From Arenivirga flava (GTDB lineage Bacteria; Actinomycetota; Actinomycetes; Actinomycetales; Microbacteriaceae), in NCBI RefSeq assembly GCF_030161575.1, contig NZ_BSUL01000001.1, positions 2,523,809-2,587,808 of the forward strand: 64,000 bases of DNA. Reading direction: 5' to 3'. The notes beneath the pieces are model-generated. The model was not told where the DNA came from. It saw only the letters and a list, made by a program, of their open reading frames with translations, and made no database searches. Positions 15,425 to 25,477 of the stretch are shown piece after piece. Both the position numbers and the translations under genes were made by a program. Within the stretch, counting starts at the first letter, position 1, and every line of letters starts with the position of its first letter.

Positions 15425-16387
15425 ATGATCCACGCGCGCGGGCTCTCCCGCACCTTCGATACCAAGCACGGCCGCGAGAAGAAGCAGGTGCAGGCGGTGC
15501 AGGGCGTCGACCTCGACGTCGAGGCCGGCGAGATCGTCGGGTTCCTCGGCCCGAACGGCGCCGGCAAGACCACCACGCTGCGCATGCTCACGACGCTGCT
15601 CAAACCCACCGCCGGCACCGCCACGGTGGCCGGATTCGACGTGGCGACGCAGCCCGTCGACGTGCGCCGCAGCATCGGCTACGTCTCGCAGTCGGGCTCG
15701 ACGAGCCCGGAGGCGCTGGCCGGCGAGGAGATCGTCGACCACGGCATGCTCTACGGCGTCGGCAAGCAGCAGGCGGAGCGCCGCGGTCGCGAGCTCTTCG
15801 AGCAGCTCGACCTCGACGGGCTCTGGACCCGCCAGCCGCGCACCCTCTCCGGCGGCCAGCGCCGCCGCCTCGACATCGCCATGGGGCTCGTCCACGACCC
15901 CGGCCTGGTGTTCCTCGACGAGCCCACCACGGGCCTCGACCCGCAGGCGCGCGCCAACCTCTGGACCCACATCTCGGCGTTGCGCTCCGAGCGCGGCAGC
16001 ACCGTCTTCCTCACCACGCACTACCTCGACGAGGCGGATGCGCTCTGCGACCGCATCCTCGTCATCGATCACGGCGAGATCGTGGCCAGCGACACACCCG
16101 AGTCGCTCAAGCGCCAGGTCGCCGGCGACCTCATCGAGCTCATCGTCCTCTCCGCCGATCAGGTCGCCCCGGCAGCGGCGAGGCTCTCCGCGCTGGCGGG
16201 AGCGGATGCGGAGGTCGCCGACCGCACGGTGAGCGTGCGCGTGCCCCGCGCCGGCACCGAGCTGCCGGGCCTGCTGCGGTCCCTGGACGCGGACGGCATC
16301 GCGCTCGAGTCGATCGAGGTGCGCCGCCCCACGCTCGACGACGTCTTCCTCGAACTCACCGGACGCTCGCTGCGCGAGCACGCCTGA
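15425..16387 (+). CDS. ABC transporter ATP-binding protein, DrrA-type
   Basis: 320 residues from ATG 15425 behind GAGGAGACCC. Walker A is GPNGAGKTTT, the signature is LSGGQRRR, Walker B is LVFLDEPTTGLD, and the H-loop is TTHYLDEADALCD. The C-terminal extension (residues about 230-320, ending RPTLDDVFLELTGRSLRE) is diagnostic of the daunorubicin-resistance (DrrA) group of exporters. It is paired with the ABC-2 permease 11 bases downstream; the two likely export a lipid or drug-like compound. Substrate unknown. Confidence 0.88.
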   Translation: MIHARGLSRTFDTKHGREKKQVQAVQGVDLDVEAGEIVGFLGPNGAGKTTTLRMLTTLLKPTAGTATVAGFDVATQPVDVRRSIGYVSQSGSTSPEALAGEEIVDHGMLYGVGKQQAERRGRELFEQLDLDGLWTRQPRTLSGGQRRRLDIAMGLVHDPGLVFLDEPTTGLDPQARANLWTHISALRSERGSTVFLTTHYLDEADALCDRILVIDHGEIVASDTPESLKRQVAGDLIELIVLSADQVAPAAARLSALAGADAEVADRTVSVRVPRAGTELPGLLRSLDADGIALESIEVRRPTLDDVFLELTGRSLREHA

Positions 16388-16398
16388 GAGGCGCGACC

Positions 16399-17154
16399 AT
16401 GACCTTCCTGCGCGAGACGTCCATCGTCTTCAACCGCCAGCTGCGCATGAACCTGCGCAACCCCGCCTGGGTGATCATCGGCCTCATGCAGCCGGTGCTC
16501 TACCTGGCGCTCTTCGGCCCGCTGCTCGAGAGCTTCGCCCCGATGCTCGGCACCGACAACGCCTACATGGTGTTCGTGCCCGGCCTGCTCATCCAGCTCG
16601 GCATCTTCGGCGCGCTCTTCGCCGGCTTCAGCCTCATCTCCGAGTGGCGCTCGGGCGTCATCGAGGCCGAGCGGGTCACCCCGGCCAGCCGCACCGCGCT
16701 GCTGCTGGGCCGTGTGCTGCGCGACTCGGTGCAGCTCGCCGTGCAGGGCATCGTGCTCATCGCGCTCGGTTTCGCCTTCGGCCTGCGAGGTTCGATCGGC
16801 GGCATGCTGATCGGCCTGCTCATCACGATCGCCCTCGGCACGGCCTGCGCCTCGGCGTCGAACGCCCTCGCGCTGACGACCAAGAGCGAGGACGTCATGG
16901 CCCCGCTCATCAACTCGGTGGCGCTGCCGGTGCTGCTGCTCTCGGGCATCCTCATCCCCATGTCGGTGGGCCCGCAGTGGCTGCAGACGATCAGCGATTT
17001 CGTGCCCACCAAGCACATCGTCGAGGCGGTACGCGCGGTCTTCGCGGGCGACTTCGCGAACGGCGTCGTCTACTGGGGCATCGGCTGGACCGCGGTGCTC
17101 GTGGCGCTCGGCCTCTGGGCCGGCACGCGTACGTTCCGCAAGGAGAACGCCTGA
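16399..17154 (+). CDS. ABC-2 type exporter permease, DrrB-type
   Basis: 251 residues, six hydrophobic helices. The pattern RNPAWVIIGLMQPVLYLALFGPLL at the first helix and SGILIPMSVGPQWLQTISDFVPTKHIVEAVRA before the last is typical of DrrB/ABC-2 permeases. It forms the membrane half of the exporter with the ATPase just upstream (same operon). Confidence 0.88.
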   Translation: MTFLRETSIVFNRQLRMNLRNPAWVIIGLMQPVLYLALFGPLLESFAPMLGTDNAYMVFVPGLLIQLGIFGALFAGFSLISEWRSGVIEAERVTPASRTALLLGRVLRDSVQLAVQGIVLIALGFAFGLRGSIGGMLIGLLITIALGTACASASNALALTTKSEDVMAPLINSVALPVLLLSGILIPMSVGPQWLQTISDFVPTKHIVEAVRAVFAGDFANGVVYWGIGWTAVLVALGLWAGTRTFRKENA

Positions 17155-17163
17155 TCGGCGCCC

Positions 17164-17169
17164 TAGCCT
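17164..17169 (+). promoter_or_regulatory. -10 element of a leaderless promoter
   Basis: TAGCCT lies six bases before ATG 17176, with no ribosome site. The preceding gene ends ten bases upstream. Confidence 0.5.
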
Positions 17170-17175
17170 GAGGGC

Positions 17176-17907
17176 ATGAGCACCGCTGCACCGTCACTCG
17201 AACGCTGGGAGTCCTGGCGCGCCGCACGCTGGCGCTGGGTGAGCGCGTCACACGGCCCCGCGGCCCTGCTGACGACCGAGTGGCTCACCGCCGAGCCGCG
17301 CGCGATCGACGGGCTGCCCGGAGTCTGGTCGGCCGTCGGCGGCGCCGCGCGCAGCGACGCCGGCATCGAGGTCGCACCCGGGCAGGAGGTGCCGCACGGC
17401 GACGCGGTGCTGCGCGTGATCGAGCGCGACGGTGCGGTGGGCCTGCGGGTCTTCGATCCCGCATCCGCTCGCCGTGCCGCCCTGACCGCGCTCGAGGCGT
17501 TCCCGTACGACGAGCGCTGGCTCGTGCCGGGCCGCTTCGTGCCGGCGCCCGACGGCGCCACGCGTGTGGTCGAGTCGGTCGACGGCTACCGCGCCGAGAG
17601 GCCGCACGCGGGCGCGGTCGAGGCTCGCATCGGCGATGAGGACGCCTCGCTCGTCGTCAGCCAGGCGGCTGACGGCACGCTCAGCGCGGTGGTGCGCGAC
17701 GGCACGAGCGGTGTCGAGTCGTACCGCTTCCGCTTCGTGCCGATCAGCGCGCCGGACGCGGATGGGAACGTCGTCATCGACTTCACCCGCGCCTTCTCGC
17801 CGCCCTGCTCCTTCAGCGACTGGTTCGTCTGCCCGCTGCCGGCGCCGTCGAACATCCTCGCCACCCGCATCGAGGCCGGCGAGCACGCACCGCGCTTCGC
17901 GGCGTAG
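17176..17907 (+). CDS. DUF1684 family protein
   Basis: 243 residues, soluble. The C-terminal signature DFTRAFSPPCSFSDWFVCPLPAPSN with its two conserved Cys and the PLPxPxN end, together with RYRFRFVPI-like strands, identify the DUF1684 family. No activity is established for it to my knowledge. It is monocistronic from a leaderless promoter and faces pgm across a strong bidirectional hairpin. Confidence 0.85.
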   Translation: MSTAAPSLERWESWRAARWRWVSASHGPAALLTTEWLTAEPRAIDGLPGVWSAVGGAARSDAGIEVAPGQEVPHGDAVLRVIERDGAVGLRVFDPASARRAALTALEAFPYDERWLVPGRFVPAPDGATRVVESVDGYRAERPHAGAVEARIGDEDASLVVSQAADGTLSAVVRDGTSGVESYRFRFVPISAPDADGNVVIDFTRAFSPPCSFSDWFVCPLPAPSNILATRIEAGEHAPRFAA

Positions 17908-17925
17908 CGCCGCCGACCGAACGAT

Positions 17926-17957
17926 GAGGGGACCGGATGCGCGCATCCGGTCCCCTC
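17926..17957. terminator. bidirectional terminator hairpin
   Basis: GAGGGGACCGGATGC (17926-17940) pairs perfectly with 17943-17957 (15 bp, two-base centre). It lies between convergent genes. A near twin (GAGGGGCCGGATGC) lies at 46253-46283. Confidence 0.85.
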
Positions 17958-17970
17958 CGCAGTCACGAGG

Positions 17971-19614
<1,644 letters not shown>

Positions 19615-19672
19615 GGCACGATCCTGCCAGCATCCGCTCCGCCGCGGCGCCGCCTCGTGGCCGACGTTCGGG

Positions 19673-20995
19673 CTACGCCCCCGCGGCGTCCTCCTCCGCG
19701 ACCCGCTCGCGCACGGCGACCCGCTCGATGCGGTGGCCGTCGACCTCGATCACCTCGAGCAGGTGCCCCTCGAGCTCGATCGCATCGCCGGGCTTCGCGA
19801 GCTGGCCGAGGTGCTCGAGCACGAGACCGGCGACCGTGTCGTAGCGGCCCTCGGGCAGCTCTGCGCCCAGCATGTTCGCGAGCTCGTCGGCCGCGAGCCC
19901 GCCGTCGACCTCGAGCACGTCGCCGCGGCGCAGGCTCGAGTCCTCCGGGTCGCGGTCCCGGTCGTACTCGTCGTAGATCTCACCGACCAGCTCCTCGACG
20001 AGATCCTCCATCGTGACGATGCCGTCGGTGCCGCCGTACTCGTCGATGACGACGGCGATGTGGTTGCCCTCGCTGCGCATGCGATGCAGGGCGTCGAGCA
20101 CGGTGTTGCTGGCGGGCAGGGCGAGGATGGGGCGCAGCAGCGTCTCCACGGCCGTCGTCTCGGTGGTTTCGGGCCGGTCGGCGGATGCGGCCATGAGATC
20201 GCGCACGTGCACGAAGCCGCGCACGTGATCGGCGTCGTGGTCGATGAGCGGGAACCGCGAGTAGCCGAGCTGCAGGCTGAGCCGGTAGACCTCGGCGATG
20301 CTGGAGCGCTGCTCGACGAACGTGACGTCCGGCCGAGGGCGCATGACCTCGCTGATGCGGCGGTCGCTCGCGCGGAAGACATCGGTGAGCAGCAGCTTGC
20401 GCTGCTCGGGCAGGTGCTCGTTGCTGTCGATCATGTGCCGCACCTCCTCCTCCGTCACCTGGTCGCTGGCGGCGTGTGGGTCGCTGCCGAGCAGGCGCAC
20501 CACGAGGTTCGTCGAGACGGAGAGCAGCCAGATGGCCGGGCGCATGAGCGTGGCCAGGGCGTTGAGCGGAGGCGCCAGCACCTTCGTGAAGGCCACCGGG
20601 TGCTGCATGGCGAGGCGCTTGGGCACGAGTTCGCCGAAGACCAGCGAGAAGTACGCGATGACGAGGGTGAGGCCGATGAAGGCGGTCGTGCCGGCCGCGC
20701 TCGCCGACAGCCCCCATCCCTCCAGCACCGGGGTGATGCTTGGTGCGATGGTCGAGGCGCCGTAGGCGGAGGAGAAGAAGCCGGCCAGGGTGACGCCGAT
20801 CTGCACGGCGGAGAGGAAGCGGTTCGGATTGCCGACGAGCGCGGCGATGCGGGCCCCGCCCTTGCCGCCCTGCTCGATCGCCTTGACCTGCGACTCCCGC
20901 AGGCTGACGATGGCCAGCTCGGTGCCCGCGAAGACACCGCCGATCAGGATGAAGAGGAGGACGAGGGCGATGTCGACGAGTGTTCCAGGCTCCAT
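19673..20995 (-). CDS. CNNM/HlyC-CorC family membrane protein
   Basis: 440 residues from ATG 20995; minus-strand TAGCGT lies eight bases upstream. Order of domains: DUF21 transmembrane domain (about 1-190; [20 protein letters not shown]), two CBS domains (about 215-335; [34 protein letters not shown]), and a C-terminal CorC/HlyC domain ([14 protein letters not shown]). Family members are linked to Mg/Co efflux or adenosine-nucleotide sensing. Called hemolysin by homology only; a haemolytic role is not implied. Confidence 0.9.
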   Translation of the reverse strand: MEPGTLVDIALVLLFILIGGVFAGTELAIVSLRESQVKAIEQGGKGGARIAALVGNPNRFLSAVQIGVTLAGFFSSAYGASTIAPSITPVLEGWGLSASAAGTTAFIGLTLVIAYFSLVFGELVPKRLAMQHPVAFTKVLAPPLNALATLMRPAIWLLSVSTNLVVRLLGSDPHAASDQVTEEEVRHMIDSNEHLPEQRKLLLTDVFRASDRRISEVMRPRPDVTFVEQRSSIAEVYRLSLQLGYSRFPLIDHDADHVRGFVHVRDLMAASADRPETTETTAVETLLRPILALPASNTVLDALHRMRSEGNHIAVVIDEYGGTDGIVTMEDLVEELVGEIYDEYDRDRDPEDSSLRRGDVLEVDGGLAADELANMLGAELPEGRYDTVAGLVLEHLGQLAKPGDAIELEGHLLEVIEVDGHRIERVAVRERVAEEDAAGA

Positions 20996-21095
20996 GCGCA
21001 GCGACGCTACCGGCATCCGCTTCGGGAACGCCCCCAAGCACTCAGCGAGCGCCGTGCGGTCAGCGAGCGCCGAGCGGCCAGCGCGCGCCGAGCGC

Positions 21096-21725
21096 TCAGC
21101 GCTGCAGCAGCCCCAGCTCCATCGCCCGGGTCACCGCCCGCGTGCGGTCGCGCACGCCGAGCTTGTCGAAGACGTGCCCGAGGTGGCTCTTCACGGTCGC
21201 CTCGCCCAGGAACAGCCGTTCGGCGATCTCGGGGTTGCTGAGCCCGTCGGCGACCAGCGCCAGCACCTCGCGTTCGCGCGGCGAGAGCGAGGGCGTCGAA
21301 CCGCGGTCGGCCATGCCGCGCACGAGGCTGGCGGCGAGTGCCGGCGCCAGGGCCGTGCCGCCCTGCGCGACGGCGCGCACACCGGCCACGATCTCCTCGG
21401 GCGGAGCGGCCTTCAGCAGGTAGCCGCTGGCCCCGGCCTCGATGGCGCGCAGGATGCTGTCGTCGGTCTCGTAGGTCGTCAGCACCAGCACGCGCACGGT
21501 CGGCGAGGACGAGCGGATGCGGGCGGTCGCCGCGTCGCCGTCCAGTCGCGGCATGCGCAGATCCATCACCACGACGTCGGGCCGCAGCGCGTCGGACATG
21601 GCGACCGCCTGCTCGCCGTCCGCCGCCTCGCCGACGACCTTGATGCCGGGCTCGGCGGCGAGCAGCCCGGCGATGCCGGCGCGCACGACGGGATGGTCGT
21701 CGGCCACGAGCACGCGCAGGGTCAC
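21096..21725 (-). CDS. NarL-type response regulator
   Basis: 209 residues from GTG 21725, which overlaps the kinase stop (GTGA). Receiver domain has the acidic pair ADD at 8-10, phospho-acceptor Asp55 in VVMDLRMP, Thr in LTTYE and Lys in YLLKAAPPEE. The LuxR-type DNA-binding domain is at about 145-205 (LSPREREVLALVADGLSNPEIA, TVKSHLGHVFDKLGVRDRTRAV). Because the kinase and the ABC exporter at 23029-24767 lie just upstream on the same strand, control of that exporter is plausible. Confidence 0.92.
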   Translation of the reverse strand: MTLRVLVADDHPVVRAGIAGLLAAEPGIKVVGEAADGEQAVAMSDALRPDVVVMDLRMPRLDGDAATARIRSSSPTVRVLVLTTYETDDSILRAIEAGASGYLLKAAPPEEIVAGVRAVAQGGTALAPALAASLVRGMADRGSTPSLSPREREVLALVADGLSNPEIAERLFLGEATVKSHLGHVFDKLGVRDRTRAVTRAMELGLLQR

Positions 21726-22989
21726 GGGGTCGATCCTGCCCGTGTCGCTGTGCTTCGGGGCGTGTTGGCGACGTTGGGGCGTGCGCCCGCATGCCCCAAC
21801 GTCGCCGAGGCACCCCAAACCTGGTCGCGGGCAGCCCCGGAGCCGTCCTCATCTCGGTGATCTGCGTGCTGCACTCCCGTCGGTAGCCAGGCCGCGAGCT
21901 CCGTGCCGCGCGCCCCGCTGGTCACCTCGAGCCGGCCGCCCGCGAGGGCCAGGCGCTCCCGCATGCCGGCCAGTCCGAATCCGCTGGTCGGGGCGTCGGG
22001 ATCGAAGCCGGAGCCGTCGTCGGCGACCACCAGGCGCACGCCGCCGTCGCGTTCGGCGATGCGCAGCCGCATCCGCTGGGCGCCCGCGTGCTTGCGGGCG
22101 TTGGCGAGGCCCTCCTGCGCCACGCGCAGCAGCACCACCTCGAGGTCGCGCGGCAGGGCCGGGGAGCGCCCTCGACCTCGACGTCCAGGCCCGTCTCGCG
22201 CGCGAAGCGGTCGGCCAGGCGATCGAGCGCCGGCCCGAGCCCCGCGTCGATGCCGAGCGGAGCGGATGCGGCCACGAGCGCGCGGGTCTCGTCGAGGGCG
22301 CGGCGCGCGGACTCCTCGAGCAGCGCCAACGCGTCGGCCGGATCGGCCTCGCGGCGCGCCCGTTGGGCGAGCAGCACGACGCCGGTGAGGTCCTGCGCGA
22401 TGGTGTCGTGCAACTCGCGGGCCCAGCGCTCGCGCTCGCCGGTGGCGCCGGCCTCGCGGCTCAGCGCGGCGACCTCGGCCTGGGCGCGCTGCAGCTCGTC
22501 GACCAGGGCGGCGCGCTCGGCGCTGATCTCGTGGACGCGACTGATCCACAGACCGAAGGCGATCGAGAACGTGAGCGAGAGGCCCTGCACGATCGCGATC
22601 TGCGTGAAGGTCTCCGCCCGCCAACCGAGGCTCGCTGCGTAGCCGATCGTGACAGCGGCGACGACCGCGACGTTGGCGATGAGCGCTTTCCGCACCCCGT
22701 CGACCAGCGACCATGCGAGCGGCAGAGCGATGCTCTGCACGACCGCGAGACCGGGGTAGCCGGCCGTGATCAGGCCGCTCGCGACGACCGTCGCCGCGAC
22801 GAGTGCGACGCCGCGGCGTTCGTCGGAGAAGGCGCGCCGGTAGCCCACCAGCCAGGCGGTCAGCAGCAGCGCGATCCCGCTCAGACCCACGGCCAGATGC
22901 GCTGTGCTGAATGCCGATGGCAGCAGCACGGCGGTCATCAGCGCGCTCAGGCCGATCACGGCGACATGCCACCAGCGCGAGTACGGCAT
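21722..22989 (-). CDS. sensor histidine kinase, NarL partner (frameshifted as read)
   Basis: ATG 22989 follows AGGAGG at seven bases. The N-terminus has about six membrane helices (to residue about 150), then a short coiled coil, then HisKA_3 with phospho-His in WARELHDTIAQDLTG. Frame is lost at the GGGG run 22161-22164: the kinase continues as LPRDLEVVLLRVAQEGLANARKHAGA, VVADDGSGFDP and GLAGMRERLALAGG (HATPase) one frame away, needing one added base. The last 40 or so residues are encoded by a palindromic repeat (21754-21818) and are probably not part of the functional domain. Ligand unknown. Confidence 0.82.
21754..21818. repeat. palindrome, family 3, copy 2, inside the kinase 3' end
   Basis: CGACGTTGGGGC and GCCCCAACGTCG face each other near the centre, with outer arms TTCGGGGCG / CACCCCAA. 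Related to 12948-13011. Here it is read through as the C-terminal tail of the histidine kinase. Confidence 0.72.
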
Positions 22990-23028
22990 CGGGTCTCCTC
23001 CTGCTCCGATTTCCATCGTCGCAGTCGC

Positions 23029-23874
23029 TCAGCCGTCCTTGCGGATCCAGCGGAACGTCAGCAGGCAGAGCACGAGCCCGCCCACGAGCCAGGCGCCCGA
23101 GACGAGCGCGACGCCGGGCAGGTTCCACGCCTCGCCCTGCTCCAGCACCGCCAGGGTGTCGGGCAGCAGCGCGGCGCGCATGCCGTGCGCGGCCCACGCC
23201 ACGGGGAATACGTTCGCGATGCTCTGCAACCACTCCGGCAGCAGCGAGAACTGCAGGTACACGCCGGAGACGAACTGCAGCACGAGCACGATCGGGATCA
23301 CGACGGCCGTGGCGCTCTTGCCGCTGCGCGGCACCCTGCTCAGCGCGATGCCGAGCACGGCGCTGGTCAGCACGCCGAGCAGGAACACCCACAGCACCGT
23401 CAGCCAGGCCTCCGGGGTCGTCGGTAGCGGCACCCGGAACGCGATCGCCGCTACCCCGATCACGAGCACGGCCTGCGTGGCGCCGGTCACGAGCACCTGC
23501 CCGAGCTTGCCGATGAAGTAGCTGACGACCGGCAGCGGCGTGCCGGCCAGGCGCTTGAGGGTGCCGTCGCCGCGCTCCACCGCGATGTCGATGGCGAGAT
23601 TCTGCAGCCCGCTGAGCAGGATGCCCGCCGCCAGCATCGAGGGCAGGTAGTACGCCGCGGCGGTCACGACCTCGCCGTCGGCGTCGCGCCCGAATTCCTG
23701 CTCGGCGAACGCCGTGGCGAAGATCGTGAGCAGCAGCACGGGGAACAGGAACGTGAAGAACACGCTGTCCGGCTGCCGGAAGTACGCGCGCACCTCGTAG
23801 CCGATGCGCGCGGCGCCGAGCGCGAGCGCGCCGGGGTGCTGCTGCCGCCGAGCGGATGCGGTGAGCGAGGTCAT
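23029..23874 (-). CDS. ABC-2 type exporter permease
   Basis: 281 residues, six helices. FRQPDSVFFTFLFPVLLLTIFA (first helix) and FVSGVYLQFSLLPEWLQSIANVFPVAWAAHGMRAALL (fourth-fifth) are typical ABC-2 features. ATG 23874 overlaps the ATPase stop (ATGA), so the two are translated together. They lie directly upstream of the NarL-type two-component genes on the same strand, the standard bacterial arrangement of an exporter with its regulator pair. Substrate unknown. Confidence 0.88.
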   Translation of the reverse strand: MTSLTASARRQQHPGALALGAARIGYEVRAYFRQPDSVFFTFLFPVLLLTIFATAFAEQEFGRDADGEVVTAAAYYLPSMLAAGILLSGLQNLAIDIAVERGDGTLKRLAGTPLPVVSYFIGKLGQVLVTGATQAVLVIGVAAIAFRVPLPTTPEAWLTVLWVFLLGVLTSAVLGIALSRVPRSGKSATAVVIPIVLVLQFVSGVYLQFSLLPEWLQSIANVFPVAWAAHGMRAALLPDTLAVLEQGEAWNLPGVALVSGAWLVGGLVLCLLTFRWIRKDG

Positions 23875-24767
23875 GAGCGGACCTCCCGGTCGGTCGCGGC
23901 GTCCGGCGCCGTCGTTGGTTCGGCGGCCCCGATCAGCTGCAGGTACACGTCCTCGAGGGTCGGCCGCACGATCTCCAGCCCCTGGGGCTCGACGCCGAGG
24001 CGCGACTGGAGCGCGGCGACGACCGCGCCGGGCGTCGTGGTGCGGTGCTCGTGCATCCGCCCCTCCTCCCGCCAGCGCACGGCCGGGGTCCACGCCTCCG
24101 CGCCGCCGAGCTCGTGCACGGCGCCGATGGCGACGATCGAACCGCCGGCGATCACGCCCGCGCGGTCGGCCAGCTGCGCCGCCTCGTCGAGGTAGTGGGT
24201 GGTGAGCAGGATGCTCGTGCCCTCCGCCTTGAGCGAGCGGATGAGGTCCCAGAACCGGCGCCGCGCCTCCGGGTCGAAACCCGTGGTCGGCTCGTCGAGG
24301 AAGAGCAGCTCGGGGCGGCCGATGATGCCGAGCGCCACGTCGACGCGTCGGCGCTGCCCACCCGAGAGTTTGCGGATCAGCTGGCCGGCCTGCGCTTCGA
24401 GCCCGACCGCGGCGATCACCTCGTCGACGTCGCGCGGTGCCGGATAGAAGCGCGCGAAGTGCCGCAGCTGCTCGCGCACGGTGGCGTTGCCGGTCTCGCC
24501 GCTGCTCTGCAGCACGATGCCGAGGCGCCGCTTCCAGTCCAGGCTGCCCTTGCCGGGGTCGGTGCCGAGCACCTCCGCGACCCCGGACGTGCGGTCGCGG
24601 TACCCCTCCAGGATCTCGATCGTGGTCGACTTGCCGGCGCCGTTCGGGCCGAGCAGGGCGAAGGTCTCGCCGCGGGCGATCTCGAAGCTCGCGCCGTCGA
24701 CCACTGCGCGCTCGCCGTAGCGCTTGACGAGCTCGTGCACCCGCACGACGCTCTGGTGGTTGTCCAT
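23871..24767 (-). CDS. ABC exporter ATP-binding protein
   Basis: 298 residues from ATG 24767. Walker A GPNGAGKST, signature LSGGQRRRVDVALGI, Walker B ELLFLDEPTTGFD, H-loop TTHYLDEAAQLADR. The C-terminal 80 residues end in RPTLEDVYLQLIG, as in drug/lipid exporters. First gene of a probable four-gene unit: ATPase, permease, kinase, regulator. CAGGCT lies six bases before the ATG, a weak leaderless signature. Confidence 0.9.
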   Translation of the reverse strand: MDNHQSVVRVHELVKRYGERAVVDGASFEIARGETFALLGPNGAGKSTTIEILEGYRDRTSGVAEVLGTDPGKGSLDWKRRLGIVLQSSGETGNATVREQLRHFARFYPAPRDVDEVIAAVGLEAQAGQLIRKLSGGQRRRVDVALGIIGRPELLFLDEPTTGFDPEARRRFWDLIRSLKAEGTSILLTTHYLDEAAQLADRAGVIAGGSIVAIGAVHELGGAEAWTPAVRWREEGRMHEHRTTTPGAVVAALQSRLGVEPQGLEIVRPTLEDVYLQLIGAAEPTTAPDAATDREVRS

Positions 24768-24912
24768 GCCCTCAGCCTGCTCCTCACGGGCGCGGGGCGA
24801 CAGCGCCCGTTCGGCTCGACCTCGCATCCCCCGATCGGTGGATGCGGGGTTGCTCGCCCAGCCCAGCCCAGCCCAGCCCTGTCCTGCCTCCCCGCAGCAT
24901 CCTCCCCCTCCG

Positions 24913-24971
24913 CAGATCGGCGGGTCCCTGCCGCTTCGACGTCGCGCGAGCAGCAGGAACCCGCCGATCTG
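24913..24971. repeat. dispersed palindrome, family 2, copy A
   Basis: Starts CAGATCGGCGGGTCCCTGC and ends with its near complement GAACCCGCCGATCTG. Arms about 20 bp around a variable centre. Three relatives lie at 37666, 38835 and 38973. Confidence 0.8.
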
Positions 24972-24988
24972 GGCGGTGCAGGGAGGGG

Positions 24989-25477
24989 TCAGGCGTCCGC
25001 GCGGCTCCGCTGCAGGCGGCGCACCGAGGCGAGCAGCGCGCCGAGCACCAGCACGGCGCCGAGCACGAGCGCCAGGATGATCGCCGCGGTGTCGCCCTCG
25101 AGCGACCCCAGCCACTGGGCGGCCGTGCGGCGGCGCACCGGGTCGGTCACCACGCCGAGCAGCACCAGGGCGGCGGTCGCGAAGACGACGCCCCAGGCGA
25201 TGCCGGCGAAGCGGATGCGCGGCCGCGGGTCCGCGACGCCGGCTGCGGTCGCCGGGGCGGTCGCGTCGTCAGGCACGGTCGCCCGTGCCGAGGGCGCGGC
25301 CGCGTCGAGCGGCGCGGTCGGGGTGTCGAGTCGCTCGGTGTCGGCGGTCTCCGCGCTCGCAGGCGCGGCCGGGTCGGAGGCCCGGGTGCCGGTCGCGTCG
25401 TCCGGCGCCGAGTCGAAGACCTCGGTGCCGAGCGGCTCGGTGCGGGCGTCGTCCTCGTGGTTGCTGCGCTCGGTCAC
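24989..25477 (-). CDS. small two-helix membrane protein with acidic disordered N-terminus
   Basis: 162 residues; GTG 25477 overlaps the stop of the PspC protein (GTGA), so it is co-translated. Residues 1-90 are rich in Asp, Glu, Ala, Pro and Thr, with no domain. Two membrane helices follow (IAWGVVFATAALVLLGVV and AAIILALVLGAVLVLGALL), then a basic tail RRLQRSRADA. I do not recognise a named family. Gene order says it is an accessory part of the PspC cluster. Confidence 0.75.
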   Translation of the reverse strand: MTERSNHEDDARTEPLGTEVFDSAPDDATGTRASDPAAPASAETADTERLDTPTAPLDAAAPSARATVPDDATAPATAAGVADPRPRIRFAGIAWGVVFATAALVLLGVVTDPVRRRTAAQWLGSLEGDTAAIILALVLGAVLVLGALLASVRRLQRSRADA